DNA of 5,926 bases. It comes from CAZAJS01 sp964485635. GTDB lineage: Bacteria > Pseudomonadota > Gammaproteobacteria > Francisellales > Francisellaceae. The stretch lies in the NCBI GenBank assembly GCA_964485635.1, contig CAZAJS010000072.1, positions 1-5,926 on the forward strand, read 5' to 3'. Below the pieces are notes generated by a model. That model saw only the letters and a program-made list of their open reading frames with translations, did no database searches and was not told where the DNA came from. The position numbers and the translations under genes are program-made. Positions 5,670 through 5,926 of this stretch are shown piece by piece. How positions within the stretch are numbered: the first letter of the stretch is position 1; every line of letters starts with the position of its first letter.

Positions 5670-5926
5670 TCTTAATAACGGATATTTATTTTAGAGCCTT
5701 GATTACAACTACACTTTATTTTTCATAAATTGCTTTTCCTTTAAAATTCTTTAGCTCCTCATTCTCAATACCTTCAAATAGGCACGCGCATCACTTTTAT
5801 AGTCATTTGGTAATGAGGAATAAATTTCCCATAAATATGTTATTAAATAACAAAAACTTATGGCTTCTACTGATATTATTGTAATAAACCCTTATTTTGA
5901 TCAATATTTACAGTTTTTTATGAATT
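5670..5926. other. 257-base region without a confident gene after dedA
   Basis: No complete gene with a start and ribosome binding site is visible on either strand. It holds three things. A weak 5-bp hairpin over the dedA stop (CGTTA 5664-5668 with TAACG 5676-5680) lacks a proper T tract. A 46-codon open stretch on the minus strand (5891-5751) looks partly protein-like but has no start codon. A nested inverted repeat lies at 5829-5863. The next gene probably lies beyond the right edge. Confidence 0.5.

Noticed and set aside
1..5926. tRNA, rRNA, insertion sequence or phage genes
   Set aside because: I saw no tRNA-like cloverleaf, rRNA segment, transposase motif or integrase in any frame, apart from the unassigned fragment near the right edge.

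Overview
The window comes from an AT-rich genome, by eye in the mid-thirties percent G+C. It is most likely a gammaproteobacterium, because hemD, hemX and hemY follow one another on one strand; hemX and hemY are a hallmark of beta/gammaproteobacterial haem loci. The proteins are unusually rich in Gln, Asn, Asp and Lys. I cannot name a genus from sequence alone.

Layout. Six of the seven genes lie on the minus strand, read here from right to left. (1) A cardiolipin synthase-type phospholipase-D enzyme (4920 to 3523) stands alone behind its own predicted promoter. (2) A small exported protein (3380 to 2799) has an SH3-like domain and a C-terminal Gln/Met-rich coiled coil. (3) A tight cluster sufE (2680 to 2264), hemD (2248 to 1508), hemX (1518 to 205), hemY (192 to beyond the left edge) has gaps of 15, -11 and 12 bases and is almost certainly one operon. 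The only plus-strand gene is a short, divergent DedA-family membrane protein (about 5094 to 5669), transcribed away from the cardiolipin synthase gene. The rightmost 257 bases hold no confident gene: only a possible gene remnant and a palindromic element.

How the genes work together. HemD makes uroporphyrinogen III, the branch point to haem and sirohaem. HemX and HemY are inner-membrane proteins encoded with it in many gammaproteobacteria. SufE delivers sulfur for Fe-S cluster assembly and takes the place usually held by hemC in the hemCDXY operon, which would couple Fe-S and tetrapyrrole synthesis in one transcript. The divergent pair cardiolipin synthase/DedA are both envelope-lipid functions sharing a 173-base control region that contains a perfect 12-bp palindrome.

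This is mainly a housekeeping region. I did not find a clear new system. The points most worth a second look are the sufE-hemDXY arrangement, the exported SH3/coiled-coil protein, the DedA protein that seems to lack family key residues, and the palindrome between cls and dedA.
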